Shown: positions 63,344-64,000 of the stretch, piece after piece | How the letters are laid out: each line of letters starts with the position of its first letter | Numbering within the stretch: position 1 is the first letter of the stretch | NCBI GenBank assembly: GCA_002328415.1 | Contig: DCXL01000004.1 | Coordinates: 843,451-907,450, forward strand | Direction of reading: 5' to 3' | Source of the DNA: Micavibrio sp. UBA2137 | GTDB lineage: Bacteria > Pseudomonadota > Alphaproteobacteria > Micavibrionales > Micavibrionaceae | DNA: 64,000 nt | Notes under the pieces: generated by a model | The model's database searches: none | What the model was told of the DNA's origin: nothing | What the model saw: the letters and a program-made list of their open reading frames with translations, nothing else | Translations under genes and position numbers: made by a program

Positions 63344-64000
63344 CTATTTCAACGTGAGTAAAATAGCCCCTCTTGGGCCCCTTGTAACAATATAGGGTTT
63401 TTTAACATCGAGCCTCTTATCTACTAGGCTAAAAGCTATGTTTAACCGATTTCTTAAAATTTTTGAAACTAACCCCATATTAATCAGTATGTTTATATTT
63501 TTGGCATTTATAATGATTTTCTCAACTCCTGCAGAGATTAATTCCTTAATGGGAACGATTTCTTGATGTTTTATGACCATCTCACTTTCAAGCTTAGCTC
63601 TTCCTCTAAACATTTTAACTATTTCTGCTCTTAAAATTCCCTCCACCAGCCTTTCTATTTCATCGGCGGGCACACGCTGTAGAAATTTTGTACTTCCTTC
63701 TTTATTTTGCAAAATATTTTGGGAAATATAGTAGCGATATTCCTTTTTACTTTTTTTGCTAAAACTCGGTGAAAAAGCTGTTCCATCTGAGTCGAATATG
63801 AGACCCTTAAGCAGGAAAACACGATCTACATCAGATGTTTGATGCACCCTATTTCCTTCCAAGACAGCCTGGACTGAATTCCAAACTTCTTGCGAAACTA
63901 TACTTTTGTGCGCTCCCTTATATAGCTTCCCTTTATGTTTCGTTTTTCCTACGTAAATTGGGTTTCTCAACATCGTATATAGCGAATTTCTTGAAAAGAA
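63344..64000 (-). CDS. Large serine recombinase, C-terminal part (N-terminus beyond window)
   Basis: This is the last 218 residues of a site-specific recombinase of the resolvase/invertase superfamily. The reading frame is open to the window edge and starts there with FFSRNSLYTMLRNPIYVGKT, the conserved end of the recombinase domain. LLKGLIFDSDGTAFSPSFSK follows, the region that in other members is a zinc ribbon; the cysteines are absent here, as in a common alphaproteobacterial subtype. The C-terminus is helical and basic. The catalytic serine domain is not in the window. It ends 70 bases from the intact tRNA-Gln, pointing to an integrated element on the right. Confidence 0.88.
   Translation of the reverse strand, partial: FFSRNSLYTMLRNPIYVGKTKHKGKLYKGAHKSIVSQEVWNSVQAVLEGNRVHQTSDVDRVFLLKGLIFDSDGTAFSPSFSKKSKKEYRYYISQNILQNKEGSTKFLQRVPADEIERLVEGILRAEIVKMFRGRAKLESEMVIKHQEIVPIKELISAGVEKIIINAKNINILINMGLVSKILRNRLNIAFSLVDKRLDVKKPYIVTRGPRGAILLTLK

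Noticed and set aside
1..64000. CRISPR arrays, rRNA genes, riboswitches or insertion sequences
   Set aside because: I looked for regularly spaced short repeats, rRNA-like stretches and transposase genes and saw none. The only repeats are the two direct-repeat pairs and the protein-level repeats in the adhesin.

Overview
The window is chromosomal DNA from a low-GC member of the Alphaproteobacteria. Three things support this: the ribosomal and RNA-polymerase protein types, an EcfG-type (general stress response) promoter motif in front of an alcohol dehydrogenase gene, and a photolyase / cyclopropane-synthase / DUF1365 gene cluster of the kind seen in that class. I could not place it to order. 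Most genes are on the minus strand.

Region 1 (1-17.1 kb) is core information processing. It is read on the minus strand as secE-nusG-rplK-rplA-rplJ-rplL-rpoB-rpoC, then two small genes (a 56-residue unknown and an orphan Flp pilin), then rpsL-rpsG-fusA-tuf, with tuf cut by the window edge. Promoters and hairpins are visible before rplK, before rplJ, between rplL and rpoB, between rpoB and rpoC, and after rpoC.

Region 2 (17.2-25.1 kb) is a light/oxidative-stress and membrane-lipid cluster. A tightly overlapping minus-strand operon encodes FAD oxidoreductase, DUF1365, CFA-like methyltransferase, lipoprotein hydrolase, SDR and an Fe-S photolyase. A divergent plus-strand trio encodes SDR, lipoprotein and a 48-residue DUF2256 protein. 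Region 3 (25.1-31.3 kb) holds an MscS channel, a polysaccharide group (O-antigen ligase and two glycosyltransferases), an unknown membrane protein and an SDR. Region 4 (31.3-39.2 kb) has a stress-type alcohol dehydrogenase, a zinc-uptake operon (periplasmic His/Cys protein, outer-membrane barrel, ZnuA, ZnuB, but no ATPase), a lipoprotein, and a TVP38 / FAD-disulfide reductase / ASCH operon.

Region 5 (39.2-53.2 kb) carries a two-partner secretion pair: a 2131-residue adhesin with four ~400-residue repeats and a C-terminal cysteine pair, plus its TpsB pore. An RND efflux operon (MFP-RND-OMF) follows. Region 6 (53.2-56.3 kb) has a homocysteine S-methyltransferase and two neighbouring genes, each broken by one missing base. 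Region 7 (56.3-64 kb) looks mobile. A TetR-MFP-RND-OMF efflux cassette is enclosed by a 36-bp imperfect direct repeat and, outside that, by a 71-bp perfect repeat made of a 3'-truncated and an intact tRNA-Gln gene. Beyond the intact tRNA lies the C-terminal part of a large serine recombinase.
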